From: Rhodoligotrophos appendicifer
GTDB lineage: Bacteria; Pseudomonadota; Alphaproteobacteria; Rhizobiales; Im1
Direction of reading: 5' to 3'
DNA: 64,000 nt
NCBI RefSeq assembly: GCF_007474605.1
Contig: NZ_VHKL01000008.1
Coordinates: forward strand, 62,001 to 126,000
The notes under the pieces are model-generated. The model searched no databases. It saw nothing but the letters and a program-made list of their open reading frames with translations, and was not told where the DNA came from. Below are positions 55,078 through 64,000 of this stretch, one piece after another (position 1 is the stretch's first letter; each line of letters opens with the position of its first letter). A program made the translations under genes and the position numbers.

Positions 55078-56448
55078 TTATTTTGGGGCGATTATGCCTG
55101 CTCTGTGCAGGGCTGCCGACTGACGCTTCTCCACTTCGGCGATGGAGAAGTTTTCAATCGCGTCATTGAAGAGGCGAAAGAAGTTCATTTCCGCCTGGAG
55201 ATGGATCAGGACCGACCCCAGGCCAATGGCAGCGCGATCCATGAAGACGAACTCCCTCGGCACCTTGATCGGCCCACGCTCCTTCAGCGTCCGATGCACC
55301 GTGAAGGCTTCCTTGCGGCCATAGAGCCCGGGAGGCACGCCCTCCGCGATGGGCCGCACGCGATCGTCGAGCAGCGGTCCATAAATGAACCGGGCCCAGA
55401 TGTTCAGCGCCTCGATCAACTCCTTGGAGAGGCCGCGGAACCCCCAGGTCTCGTAGGCCGACACGATGCGTGCCTGATCATCATGCAGAAGCCCGTGATA
55501 GAGATCGACCACGCCGCCGACAAACCGGGCCTCAAAGATGCGGATGCACCCATAGTCCAGGAGATTGAGGCCAACGGGCTTGCCGGCCTCGTCCATCATG
55601 GCGCTGTAGTTTCCCAGATGGGGGTCGCCATGGATGGCGCCGAAGCGGCAGAAGGGAAGCCACCAAGCATTGAACAGATGCCGCCCCAGAAGATTGCGGG
55701 TCTCGAGGCTGTCATCCTTGAAGTCCAGCATCGGCCGGCCCTCGAGCCAGCTCATAGTCAGAAGCCGATGGGTCGATAATTCCGCGTGAACCTTGGGGAC
55801 CCTGATGGTGCTGATGCTCGACAGCATCTCACCATAGAAGGCGATATTGCGGGCTTCACGACCGTAGTCGAGCTCCTCCCGCAATCTTGCGGCGATCTCT
55901 TGGCCGATCTCGCTCGTGTCGATGGCCGGGTCCATCCGACGATGAATGGCGAAAATCAACTTGAGCTGCTGAAGATCCGCCTCCACGGCCGATTGCATCT
56001 CCGGATATTGCAGCTTGCAAGCGACCTGTTCGCCCGCATGCGTCCTTGCCCGATGGACCTGGCCCAGAGAGGCCGCGGCCGCCGCCTCATGGTCAAAACT
56101 TGCGAATTTTTGTTGCCAGTCGGCCCCCAACTCCGCGGCCATGCGGCGGCGGACGAAGGGCCATCCCATAGGCGGGGCATTCGACTGCAACTGGGCAAGC
56201 TCGGCTGCATATTCCGCCGGCAAGGCATCCGGAATCGTCGAGATCAGCTGGGCCACCTTCATCAGCGGTCCACGCAGATTTCCCAGAGCCTCTCGAAAGA
56301 GGCGCGCATTGTCGCCGTTGTTCTGGCCACGGCCGAAGAGCTGTACCTTGGCGAGGCGTGCGGCCACCGAGCCTACGCCCGTGCCGACACGGGCGTAGCG
56401 CAGCATGCGGCCGGACAGTCGATTGGCTTCCTCGTCCTGATTACTCAC
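55078..56448 (-). CDS. ABC1/UbiB (AarF) family atypical kinase
   Basis: 456 residues. AAAASLGQVHRARTHAGEQVACKLQYP holds the Ala-rich loop and Lys, GAIHGDPHLGNYSAM the catalytic loop, and LLDYGCIRIF the metal site (DYG in place of DFG). KVAQLISTIPDALP corresponds to the KxGQ helix, with Val-Ala instead of x-Gly. The family supports ubiquinone synthesis or lipid handling. GTG start at 56448 is chosen; a TTG at 56460 is the alternative. Not clearly UbiB itself. Confidence 0.88.
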   Translation of the reverse strand: MSNQDEEANRLSGRMLRYARVGTGVGSVAARLAKVQLFGRGQNNGDNARLFREALGNLRGPLMKVAQLISTIPDALPAEYAAELAQLQSNAPPMGWPFVRRRMAAELGADWQQKFASFDHEAAAAASLGQVHRARTHAGEQVACKLQYPEMQSAVEADLQQLKLIFAIHRRMDPAIDTSEIGQEIAARLREELDYGREARNIAFYGEMLSSISTIRVPKVHAELSTHRLLTMSWLEGRPMLDFKDDSLETRNLLGRHLFNAWWLPFCRFGAIHGDPHLGNYSAMMDEAGKPVGLNLLDYGCIRIFEARFVGGVVDLYHGLLHDDQARIVSAYETWGFRGLSKELIEALNIWARFIYGPLLDDRVRPIAEGVPPGLYGRKEAFTVHRTLKERGPIKVPREFVFMDRAAIGLGSVLIHLQAEMNFFRLFNDAIENFSIAEVEKRQSAALHRAGIIAPK

Positions 56449-56491
56449 GAAGCACCCCAAACGCCTCTGACCGGCTGATCGTCCGCCCTCA

Positions 56492-58309
56492 TCATCCGGG
56501 AGAGCTCGCCTGATCAGCGATCTCGAGCTCGTCGATGAGCCTCTCGATCATGGACAAGCCCTTGTTCCAGAACGCCGGATCGGAAGCATCAAGGCCAAAC
56601 GGACGGAGAAGTTCGGTGTGATGCTTCGATCCACCCGCCTTCAACATCTCGAAGTATTTTTCAACGAACCCCTCATGCGCCTCCTCATAAAGGGCATAGA
56701 GCGAATTCACCAGGCAATCGCCGAAGGCGTAAGCGTAGACATAGAAGGGTGAGTGGATGAAGTGCGGGATGTAGGTCCAGAAGGCCGCATAATCATCCGT
56801 GAAGGCAATGGCAGGCCCGAGGCTTTCCGACTGAATCTCCATCCAGATCTCGCCCAGCCGCTGCGCTGTCAGTTCGCCCTGTTGCCGCTCCGCATGAAGC
56901 CGGCGCTCGAAGGTGTAGAAGGCGATCTGCCTGACCACCGTGTTGAGCATGTCCTCGACCTTGGAGGCCAGCAACGCCTTGCGCCGCTTGGGATCCTGCG
57001 TTTCCGCCAGGATTTTCCGGAATGTCAGCATTTCGCCGAAGACGCTCGCGGTCTCTGCGAGGGTCAACGGCGTCTGCGACAATAACAGGCCCTGGCGCGC
57101 GGCGAGGACCTGGTGGACCCCATGTCCAAGTTCATGGGCGAGGGTCATGACATCGCGAAGCTTGCCCTGGTAGTTCAGCAGGACATAGGGGTGGACGCTG
57201 GGCACCGTCGAATGCGCGAAGGCGCCGGAGGTCTTGCCGGGACGCACCGGCGCATCGATCCAGGACTTGTCAAAAAACTGCCGGGCCGTGTCCGCCATGG
57301 CCGGGGCAAATTCCCCATAGGCCGACAGAACCGTCTCACGGGCCTCGTCCCAGGCGACGACACGGTTGTCCTGGTCCGGCAACGGCGCATTGCGGTCCCA
57401 AAAATTCAGGCGCTCGACGCCCATCCATTTGGCCTTCATCGCATAGTAGCGATGCGACAGACGGGGATAGGCTTCGTGCACGGAGGAGACGAGGGCCTCG
57501 ACGACCTCCGGCTCGACACTGTTGGAGAGATGCCGACTGTCGGCGATATCCTGGAATTTCCGCCACCGGTTGCCGATTTCCAGATTCTTGGACAGCGTGT
57601 TGGTGATCAGCGTGAACAGCCGCAGATTCGCCTTGAAGGTCTTCGCCAAAGCATCCGCGCCGGCCTTGCGCTTAGCGGCGTCGGGGCTCGAGAGGAGATT
57701 CAGGGTCGGCTCAAGCCGCAGTTCCTCACCGCCAACCTCGAAGGTGAGGCTCGCCAGGGTCTCGTCAAACAGCCGCTTCCACGCCGAAGGACCCGTCTGG
57801 TCGATCTCATGCAGCAGGGTCTCCGACTCATCGCTCAGCTGATGCGGCAACCATTTGCGCGTTTCGTGAATCCAGGAGGCGTAGTGGGCCAGTTGCGCGT
57901 CTTTCAACGCATCTTCAATTACGGCGTCGGGGATGTGATTGAACTCAAGCGTAAAGAAGATGATGTCGGTCGTGATCTCGGTGAGACGATCGCCGGTATC
58001 GCCGTAGAATTTGGCCCGTTGCGGATCGGTCGTATCTCCGACGTAGTAGAGTGAGGCGTAGGAGGAGATTCGGCCGACAAGCTCGCACAGCTGCTCATAG
58101 GCGCGAACGGCTTTTGCCAGAAAAGCACCGCCCTCAGCACCGTCGGCAAGCTTGCCGCGATATTCTTCGGCGAGTGACCGCGATTCTGCAGCGGCCCGAT
58201 CGAGGTCGGCCGCTAGTTCGGGAGACTCGGGGGATGAATAGAGATCATCCAGATTCCACTCTGGCAGTGCTCCAAACTGGGTGCTTTCCGAAGATTTCGA
58301 GCCGTCCAT
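56492..58309 (-). CDS. pepF: oligoendopeptidase F (M3 family)
   Basis: 605 residues, cytoplasmic zinc peptidase of peptides about 6-20 residues long. The zinc motif LAHELGHGVHQ is near residue 390, with the downstream Glu in LAETASVFGEML and the substrate loop FIHSPFYVYAYAFG. Start MDGSKSSEST at 58309 with AAAGG nine bases upstream. The N-terminal 100 residues are the usual oligoendopeptidase F domain. Single unit. Confidence 0.95.
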   Translation of the reverse strand: MDGSKSSESTQFGALPEWNLDDLYSSPESPELAADLDRAAAESRSLAEEYRGKLADGAEGGAFLAKAVRAYEQLCELVGRISSYASLYYVGDTTDPQRAKFYGDTGDRLTEITTDIIFFTLEFNHIPDAVIEDALKDAQLAHYASWIHETRKWLPHQLSDESETLLHEIDQTGPSAWKRLFDETLASLTFEVGGEELRLEPTLNLLSSPDAAKRKAGADALAKTFKANLRLFTLITNTLSKNLEIGNRWRKFQDIADSRHLSNSVEPEVVEALVSSVHEAYPRLSHRYYAMKAKWMGVERLNFWDRNAPLPDQDNRVVAWDEARETVLSAYGEFAPAMADTARQFFDKSWIDAPVRPGKTSGAFAHSTVPSVHPYVLLNYQGKLRDVMTLAHELGHGVHQVLAARQGLLLSQTPLTLAETASVFGEMLTFRKILAETQDPKRRKALLASKVEDMLNTVVRQIAFYTFERRLHAERQQGELTAQRLGEIWMEIQSESLGPAIAFTDDYAAFWTYIPHFIHSPFYVYAYAFGDCLVNSLYALYEEAHEGFVEKYFEMLKAGGSKHHTELLRPFGLDASDPAFWNKGLSMIERLIDELEIADQASSPG

Positions 58310-58628
58310 GTGAAAATACCTTTCGAATGTGTAAATCATTTAACGTGGCGGACCCCGTGCGTCAGCCTAATATCAGCGCCATATGTGACCTCTCACGCGG
58401 GGACGCAACCACTTCGGTAATCACGACGCAGGACTCCCGGCCTACGAATTTGATAAATGATGGGCTTTAAGGCTTTTTTTGTTGTTCACATCGACAATCA
58501 CTAACATCGGCGTCTTGCTGTTCGGGCGCTCAATAGTTTCCCGAAGGCACAGATCTGGCGGGCACCTTTGAGGGTGTGCGATTCTAACAGGGCAAAAAAA
58601 CGGCACCAATGAGTGTCGCGGAAAGAAC
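58310..58628. other. intergenic region between pepF and the NtrC-type gene
   Basis: 319 bases with no gene I support and no clear sigma-54 promoter. It has a T-rich stretch after a short imperfect stem near 58462-58482. It must hold the divergent promoters of pepF and the regulator. Confidence 0.4.
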
Positions 58629-60131
58629 ATGACCATGGCGCAGGCAGTTTTAGTTGTCGACGACGATCCAGTGCAGCAGCGGATCCTCCAGGAGATGATC
58701 CGCAGGTTCGGTTACGAGACTTTCACGGCCCAGGGCGGACGTGAGGCGCTCGATTTTCTCGCCGGACCGAAAGGTAAGGAGGTCGGTCTCATCGTTCTCG
58801 ATCTTGTGATGCCGGATATCGACGGCATGGAGGTGCTGGGCTATCTCGGATCGCACCGAAAGGATGTCGCGGTCGTCATCCAGACCTCCCACGGGTCGAT
58901 CGAAACGGTCGTCAAATCGATGCGCGCCGGAGCCGACGACTTCGTGGTCAAGCCGGTCAACCCTGAGCGCCTCAAGGTCTCGATCCAGAACCTGCTGAAG
59001 GTCAGCGCGCTGACCGAAGAGGTCAAGCGCCTGAACGCCAAGGCGACCGGCGCCCTCACCTTTGACGGGTTGATCGCCGCCAGCGCGGGGATGGCCAATG
59101 TCTCGCGTCTCGGCCGGCGCGCAGCGGCCTCCAACATCCCCATCCTGATCGAGGGCGAGAGCGGGGTCGGCAAGGAGATGATCGCCCGCGCCATCCAGGG
59201 AGAAAGCGACCGAAGGGGCAAGCCTTTCGTCACGGTCAATTGCGGTGCCATCCCCGAGAACCTGGTGGAGAGCATCCTGTTCGGTCACGAAAAAGGTGCC
59301 TTTACCGGCGCCGTACAGAAGCATCCGGGAAAGTTTCTGGAGGCCAATGGTGGCACATTGTTCCTGGACGAGGTGGGCGAACTTCCCTCGGACATCCAGG
59401 TGAAGCTGCTGCGCGCCATTCAGGAGGGCGAGATTGATCCCGTCGGCGCGCGGAAGCCGGTCAAGGTCAACATCCGTCTGATCTCCGCCACCAATCGCGA
59501 CATGATCGAAATGGTGAAGCGCGGTACGTTCCGGGAAGACCTCTATTACCGACTGAACGTGTTCCCCATCATGGTGCCGCCGCTGCGCGACCGGTTGGAA
59601 GACATCCCGCCGTTGGTGGATCACTTTATTGTGCGCTTCGCCGCGGAGGAGGGACGCAAGATTCGAGGCATCGCTCCTAACGCTTTAGCAATGCTCCAGG
59701 CTTATTCCTGGCCTGGTAACGTACGCCAGCTTGAGAACACTGTCTTCCGAGCCATCGTGCTTTGCGAGACCGACCGGCTCGAGATCGACGACTTTCCGCA
59801 GATCGCTGCGCAAGTCGACGGTTACGAACCGCGGATCCCATCCGTGCCGTCTGCGGCGACCCCGGGGAAACCGGAAATCGCAGCCGCTGCTGGACAGGAC
59901 GGCGGGAACGTTCCGCCGGGTCAAGTTGTTGGAGGACATGTGGCTCTTGGCATCTCGGCGGTGACCTCTGGTGGTCATATTCGAAAGCTTGAAGAGGTCG
60001 AAGCCGACATGATCCGGCTGGCAATGGAACGTTATCGGGGCCAGATGTCAGAAGTGGCTAGAAAGCTTGGAATTGGACGGTCGACACTTTACCGAAAGGT
60101 CCGCGATTTGGGCCTTGAGGCGAAAATGTAA
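58629..60131 (+). CDS. sigma-54-dependent response regulator (NtrC family)
   Basis: 500 residues. Receiver domain with DDD (11-13), phospho-acceptor Asp58 in IVLDLVMPD, and FVVKPVNPE; AAA+ domain with Walker A GESGVGKE, the sigma-54 contact GAFTGA, and LFLDEVGELP; C-terminal Fis-type helix-turn-helix RKLGIGRSTLYRKVRDLG. It remodels sigma-54 polymerase when phosphorylated. No partner histidine kinase is next to it. A linker of about 60 residues rich in Gly/Pro/Ala separates the last two domains. GGAAAGAAC precedes the ATG; an alternative ATG is at 58635. Confidence 0.95.
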   Translation: MTMAQAVLVVDDDPVQQRILQEMIRRFGYETFTAQGGREALDFLAGPKGKEVGLIVLDLVMPDIDGMEVLGYLGSHRKDVAVVIQTSHGSIETVVKSMRAGADDFVVKPVNPERLKVSIQNLLKVSALTEEVKRLNAKATGALTFDGLIAASAGMANVSRLGRRAAASNIPILIEGESGVGKEMIARAIQGESDRRGKPFVTVNCGAIPENLVESILFGHEKGAFTGAVQKHPGKFLEANGGTLFLDEVGELPSDIQVKLLRAIQEGEIDPVGARKPVKVNIRLISATNRDMIEMVKRGTFREDLYYRLNVFPIMVPPLRDRLEDIPPLVDHFIVRFAAEEGRKIRGIAPNALAMLQAYSWPGNVRQLENTVFRAIVLCETDRLEIDDFPQIAAQVDGYEPRIPSVPSAATPGKPEIAAAAGQDGGNVPPGQVVGGHVALGISAVTSGGHIRKLEEVEADMIRLAMERYRGQMSEVARKLGIGRSTLYRKVRDLGLEAKM

Positions 60132-60226
60132 CAGTCATTTTGTTTCACGGGAGCGGAGGTTCGGGCGCTTGCTCAGGCAGTTATCCGAGACTAGCGTCTG
60201 CCGCAATCAGGGTACCGGAGGGTGAT

Positions 60227-62281
60227 GTGAAGAAGGCTGGCGTGAGGCTTGGAGTGCTGGCGTGTACTATGCTCGTGGCATTGCCCATAGCGGAAGCTTC
60301 CGCAGAAATCACCGGACGGAGCCAAAACTTTACCGCCCGGAACTTTTTCGAGCGCCTGTTCAACATTGATACGCCGCCGCCCCAGGACAACTTTTTCAGC
60401 GAGCCGGGCGCCCAGGGGCCTGCCCAGCGTTACCGCCAGCAACAGCAGCGGACACGAAACGTGGTCCAGCCGCGGCGTGAAGACAATGTCGATCCGGAGG
60501 GTGATCCCGAACCTGCCGTCCGCGTCGCGCCCGACATCGCGTTCTATGTTCCCGCGCCGCTGGTTCCCCTGACCGACCAGGCCCTCACGGGTGACGACAT
60601 TACGGACCCCGTATCAGCGGCAATCCTAGCCGGACTGCGGGACGGTGTGGCCCCTGCCCTGCGTGTTCCCGCTGATGCGAAGCCCGCCATCCTCGCCTTC
60701 TACAAGGATCGCGACTTCATACCGGCCTGGACGGGGGTCTCCGGTCTGAACGGTCGGGCCGCCACCATGCTCAAGACGCTCGCTGCGGCGGATGACGAGG
60801 GTCTGCAGGCGCAGCAGTATTTGCCGCCGTCCCTCACCGGTTTCACCGACACCGGCGCAAATCTTAAGAATGATCCGAAGGCGCTAGCCTCGCTCGATCT
60901 GCAGATGACCGTCATGGCGCTCAAATATGCCCGGGATGCCATGAGCGGGCGGGTGGACCCCAACAAGATCACGCGCTTCAATGATCTCACTCCACCGAAG
61001 TTGGAGCCTGCAGAGGCCCTGGCCCAGCTCAATGCCACACGGGACCCGGGCGCCTATCTCGCTTCGCTCAACCCCACCAGCATAGGGTTCACCGCGCTTA
61101 AGAATGAGCTGAAGCGGCTTCGGGAAGCGAACGCGACGGCCGAAGCATTGCCGCCGATCGGCTCGGGCCCAGCCCTCAAACTGGGAATGCGGGATGAACG
61201 TGTCACTGTGCTCCGGGCCCATCTCTCGTCACTGGGTTTGATTGGCCCTTCGCGAGCAGGAGCGCTTGCGACGGGCGCCGCACCCAGTCGGGACATCATG
61301 CTGGTCGCCGATCTGTCGCAGACGGATCCGGACCCAAGCGAATCCGACAGCGCGATCGAGGCGATCCCCGTATCGGCACAGCTTACGGGCTCCGTCAAAG
61401 TGGCCAGCGTCGGCGATGCCGGCACAATCGATTCCACTCTGTACGACCAAAAGGTCGTGGATGCGGTCAGGGCGTTCCAGAGGCAGCAGGGGCTGTCCGC
61501 CGACGGCATCGCGGGGGTGCGCACTGTTGCCGCCTTCGAGCAGGAAAACGACGCCGACAAGATCGAGAAGATCCTCCTGAACATGGAACGCGCCCGGTGG
61601 ATGCCAAGGGATCTCGGCAAACGCTATGTGCTCGTCAACCAACCGGCCTTCGAACTGAATCTGATCGAAGACAATGTCTCGAGTTTCCAGACTCGGGTCG
61701 TCGTCGGTACCAAGGTGAACCAGACGCCCGCTTTCAACGACGTCATGGAGACGATCGAATTCAATCCCTATTGGTACGTCCCGCGTTCCATCATCAATAA
61801 GGAGATGCTGCCGAAGCAGCGTCGCGATCCCAGCTACCTCTCCCGCAATGGCTATGAGGTGACCCGAAATGGCGGCCAGATCAGCGTCCGCCAGCCCCCG
61901 GGAAAATCCAATGCCTTGGGCGAGATGAAGTTCCTGTTTCCCAACAGCCACGCGGTTTATCTGCACGACACACCTTCCAAAAGCTTGTTTGGCCGCGACG
62001 CGCGGGCCTTCAGCCATGGTTGTGTCCGCGTCCAGAATCCTCGTGATCTGGCGGAAGCGATTTTGGAGCGTGAAGGCTGGAGCCGTGAGCGGATTGAACG
62101 CGCCATCGCCGGCGGCTCCAATAATGGTGTTCGGCTGAAGCAGAAAGTCGAAGTCCATCTCGCCTATTTGACCGCATGGCCCGGAAATGATGGGGCCATT
62201 CACTACCATGACGACGTCTACGGTAGAGACGCCAAGCTCTCACAGGCTTTGGCCGGGGGCGAAAGAGTGGCCCTCCAATAG
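60227..62281 (+). CDS. L,D-transpeptidase (YkuD domain, YcbB-like)
   Basis: 684 residues, periplasmic. Signal segment KKAGVRLGVLACTMLVALPIAEASA; then a YcbB-type scaffold (ILAFYKDRDFIPAWTG), a peptidoglycan-binding domain split by a Ser/Asp-rich insert (VVDAVRAFQRQQGLSADGIAG, about residues 415-440), and a YkuD catalytic domain ending in FSHGCVRVQNP with Cys599. It makes 3-3 cross-links, the dominant type in Rhizobiales. The GTG at 60227 with GGAGGGTGAT in front is the start; the frame from 60140 lacks a site. 95 bases after the regulator. Confidence 0.94.
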   Translation: MKKAGVRLGVLACTMLVALPIAEASAEITGRSQNFTARNFFERLFNIDTPPPQDNFFSEPGAQGPAQRYRQQQQRTRNVVQPRREDNVDPEGDPEPAVRVAPDIAFYVPAPLVPLTDQALTGDDITDPVSAAILAGLRDGVAPALRVPADAKPAILAFYKDRDFIPAWTGVSGLNGRAATMLKTLAAADDEGLQAQQYLPPSLTGFTDTGANLKNDPKALASLDLQMTVMALKYARDAMSGRVDPNKITRFNDLTPPKLEPAEALAQLNATRDPGAYLASLNPTSIGFTALKNELKRLREANATAEALPPIGSGPALKLGMRDERVTVLRAHLSSLGLIGPSRAGALATGAAPSRDIMLVADLSQTDPDPSESDSAIEAIPVSAQLTGSVKVASVGDAGTIDSTLYDQKVVDAVRAFQRQQGLSADGIAGVRTVAAFEQENDADKIEKILLNMERARWMPRDLGKRYVLVNQPAFELNLIEDNVSSFQTRVVVGTKVNQTPAFNDVMETIEFNPYWYVPRSIINKEMLPKQRRDPSYLSRNGYEVTRNGGQISVRQPPGKSNALGEMKFLFPNSHAVYLHDTPSKSLFGRDARAFSHGCVRVQNPRDLAEAILEREGWSRERIERAIAGGSNNGVRLKQKVEVHLAYLTAWPGNDGAIHYHDDVYGRDAKLSQALAGGERVALQ

Positions 62282-62597
62282 AGGTGTATAGGAGCAGGCG
62301 GTGCGACAAAGCGGCACCGCCTCCCAACCTCTCCGTCTCCGGACGGATCTTTCCAAAAAACTACGAATCCTCCCTGTTTCATTAACGCCCGCTTAATCCT
62401 AAACGCGCACAGTGCGAGTGTGTAGGGTCGCCTCGCGTAATGGTGGCTGGAGGTTTTCTGACGTCTACCTCTTGTGCTCCGGATCGTCGGCGGATAATGA
62501 TTGGCTATTGAGGAGCGGGGACGAAAGCCTCAAGCGGGGTTCCCGAGTAACTGTAGTGGCGTTTAACGCGTCTTCTGAATCAAGACGGAAGAGCTCA
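62282..62597. other. intergenic region before the DUF882 gene
   Basis: 316 bases, no gene supported. The notable content is the exact CtrA-type box at 62382-62396, listed separately. Confidence 0.5.
62382..62396 (+). promoter_or_regulatory. CtrA-type binding box (exact TTAA-N7-TTAA)
   Basis: Reads TTAACGCCCGCTTAA, followed by TCCTAAACG. It is about 200 bases upstream of the DUF882 gene start. Binding is inferred from the consensus. Confidence 0.55.
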
Positions 62598-64000
62598 TTG
62601 CGACTCAAAGCACGACGCTTTGCCGTAACATGCCTGTTGTCGACCGTCGGTGTTGCCGCGGTGTTGAGCTCTGACGTGAGCTCACTCTCCGCTGTCAGCG
62701 ACACCCGCACGATCTCGATGTATCAGGTGCATACGAAGGAAAGCATTACGATCACCTATAAAAAGGATGGTCGTTACATTCCTTCGGCCTTGCGGGAATT
62801 GAATAGATTTCTGCGGGACTGGCGCAAGAATGAGATCATAAAGATCGATCCCGAGGTCATCGACCTCGTGTGGGAGCTCCACGAGGAGCTCGGCTCGAAG
62901 AAACCTGTCCACATCATTTGCGGCTACAGGAACGAAGCGACGAACAAGATGCTCAAGGGCATCGGGCGGAATGTCGCGAAGACCAGCATGCATACGCGCG
63001 GTCAGGCGATCGACATCTATTTCCCCGACGTGTCCTCGAAGAAGCTCCGCAACCATGCCCTCGTGCATCAGGTTGGCGGCGTCGGCTATTACGCGTCCTC
63101 GGGTCCCAATGGTTTCGTGCATGTCGATTCCGGCCGCGTCCGGCATTGGCCCGCCATTCCGAACCAGGAGTTTGCCTCGATCATGCGCAACGCGCCTGCG
63201 AAGGCGAAGCGCGACACCGCTCCCGCACAGATCATGGTCGCGGAAGCGGAGCCGGCCGAGGAAGAGGCCGCAAAGGCGGCCCCGCAGCCCGAGCCTGCCA
63301 AGATCATCAAGAAAAAGGCCGAGAGCGTCGTCGTCGCCGCGGCAGATGTGCCACGGCCGCGTATGAAGCCCGAATTGCCGGTGGTGCTGGCGTCCGCAAA
63401 GGCGCCGGTCGTGCCCTCTTCCAAGCCTGACGTGCCGGTGGCACCGGTCGAGGAGACGGTGGTTGCCGATGCTAGCCCGGCAAAAGCCAAAGAACTCGAG
63501 AATGCCGCGCAACGTGGCCTCGTGATCATGGCGTCGGCCGCCGCCGATATCGAGGTCGCACCCGCCTCAGCGCCGGCACCTGAGCAACAATCCTTCGCCC
63601 GCCCCTTTGGCAGCGAAGGCGCGAAGACATCGCTTGGCGGCAGTGCTCATCCCGTGGCGGGGGCCATGTCCCGGCCTCTGCCCATCGCCGCTGCGACGCA
63701 GGCGAGCATCAGCAACGACGAGTTCTGGAAAGAGCAGAACCTCAAGTTCTCGTTGAAGCCCCATTTCTTCAATTCCGCCAATGGCGATCCCTCTGACTCG
63801 AAGCCGAGCAATCGGGTCGTCAACCTATCTATCGAGGAAGCGGCGCCGGCGAGCAGCTACTCGTTCTTGCCGCCCGTGCTCAGCGAGCTGACGCGCTTGT
63901 TCCTGCCCTTCGAGACGGCCTCGGTCGAGGTCGCTGATGACGGTCAGGCACAGGCCGGAGGACCCGAGATCAACCGCTCCGACAAGGGCAATTTGTTGAT
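62598..64000 (+). CDS. DUF882 (peptidase M15-like, YcbK) family protein, 3' end cut by window
   Basis: 467 codons to the window edge without a stop. TTG start with GGAAGAG upstream; a GTG at 62556 is an alternative. Signal segment (FAVTCLLSTVGVAAVL), then the DUF882 domain with HIICGYRNEATNKML, SMHTRGQAIDIYFP and GFVHVDSGRVRHWP, where the His and Asp residues are the zinc-ligand positions of M15 DD/LD-peptidases. From about residue 200 on it is Ala/Pro/Glu/Lys-rich and low-complexity, probably a periplasmic spacer. It likely trims peptidoglycan and follows the L,D-transpeptidase gene. Confidence 0.88.
   Translation, partial: MRLKARRFAVTCLLSTVGVAAVLSSDVSSLSAVSDTRTISMYQVHTKESITITYKKDGRYIPSALRELNRFLRDWRKNEIIKIDPEVIDLVWELHEELGSKKPVHIICGYRNEATNKMLKGIGRNVAKTSMHTRGQAIDIYFPDVSSKKLRNHALVHQVGGVGYYASSGPNGFVHVDSGRVRHWPAIPNQEFASIMRNAPAKAKRDTAPAQIMVAEAEPAEEEAAKAAPQPEPAKIIKKKAESVVVAAADVPRPRMKPELPVVLASAKAPVVPSSKPDVPVAPVEETVVADASPAKAKELENAAQRGLVIMASAAADIEVAPASAPAPEQQSFARPFGSEGAKTSLGGSAHPVAGAMSRPLPIAAATQASISNDEFWKEQNLKFSLKPHFFNSANGDPSDSKPSNRVVNLSIEEAAPASSYSFLPPVLSELTRLFLPFETASVEVADDGQAQAGGPEINRSDKGNLL

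Noticed and set aside
58442-58636. 64-residue minus-strand frame upstream of the NtrC-type gene
   Set aside because: Overlaps the start of that gene; Pro/Cys-rich shadow without a ribosome site.

Overview
The window is a contiguous, GC-rich (low 60s percent by eye) chromosomal segment of an alphaproteobacterium, most likely of the order Hyphomicrobiales (Rhizobiales). The markers are the gene families DUF1465 (RcdA-like), DUF1192, DUF1013 (TrcR-like) and DUF4164, an aa3-type COX subunit IV, a split-alpha pntAA/pntAB/pntB set, Omp25/31-like barrels, a 6S RNA between zapA and 5-FCL, and the order tkt-gap-pgk-fba. The genus cannot be fixed from the sequence. No tRNA, rRNA, CRISPR array, insertion sequence or prophage was seen.

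Region by region. 1-6.4 kb looks accessory and metabolic: a Tat-exported epoxide hydrolase, a truncated Ohr remnant and an alpha/beta hydrolase on the minus strand, divergent from a three-gene unit (crotonase, SDR without the usual catalytic Tyr, orphan SdhA paralogue). A 24-bp operator-like element is repeated in inverted orientation between the two units. 6.5-9.8 kb holds four tandem Omp25/31-like beta-barrel genes; three have an exact CtrA-type box (TTAA-N7-TTAA) upstream. 9.9-29 kb is core: glmM, folP, ftsH, tilS, cpoB, pal, tolB, tolA, tolR, tolQ, ybgC, ruvB, ruvA, ruvC, yebC, a YmdB-type phosphoesterase, 5-FCL, 6S RNA, zapA, a DUF4164 gene, a Sel1 lipid-independent secreted protein and a ThiE-like gene with no normal start codon. 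29-34.6 kb is the Calvin/glycolytic block fba, pgk, gap, tkt. 34.7-44 kb holds efp, an inositol-phosphatase, a MotA/TolQ-like plus MotB/OmpA-like stator pair, an ABC exporter, rpmE, the rcdA-like gene, a probable small RNA, DUF1192, a quinone oxidoreductase and trcR. 44-48 kb has divergent CoA ligases (propionyl-CoA synthetase and a medium/long-chain acyl-CoA synthetase). 47.9-50.6 kb has a divergent pair of DUF465 genes, purE-purK and rpsU. 50.7-58.3 kb has an MscS-like protein without an evident pore, the pnt operon with a COX IV gene, a UbiB-family kinase and oligopeptidase F. 58.6-64 kb has an NtrC-type regulator, an L,D-transpeptidase and a DUF882 (M15-like) protein running off the end, the last behind a fourth exact CtrA box.

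How they work together. A recurring theme is the cell envelope and its tie to the cell cycle: Tol-Pal, FtsH, ZapA, GlmM, outer-membrane barrels, L,D-transpeptidase and DUF882 peptidase, with CtrA-type boxes in front of four envelope genes and homologues of CtrA-circuit proteins (RcdA-like, TrcR-like) in the same window. No complete, unmistakably new system was found. The best leads are the CtrA-box barrel cluster, the operator pair with its orphan SdhA operon, the stator-like pair, the ThiE-like gene with a possible ATC start, and the small-RNA candidate.
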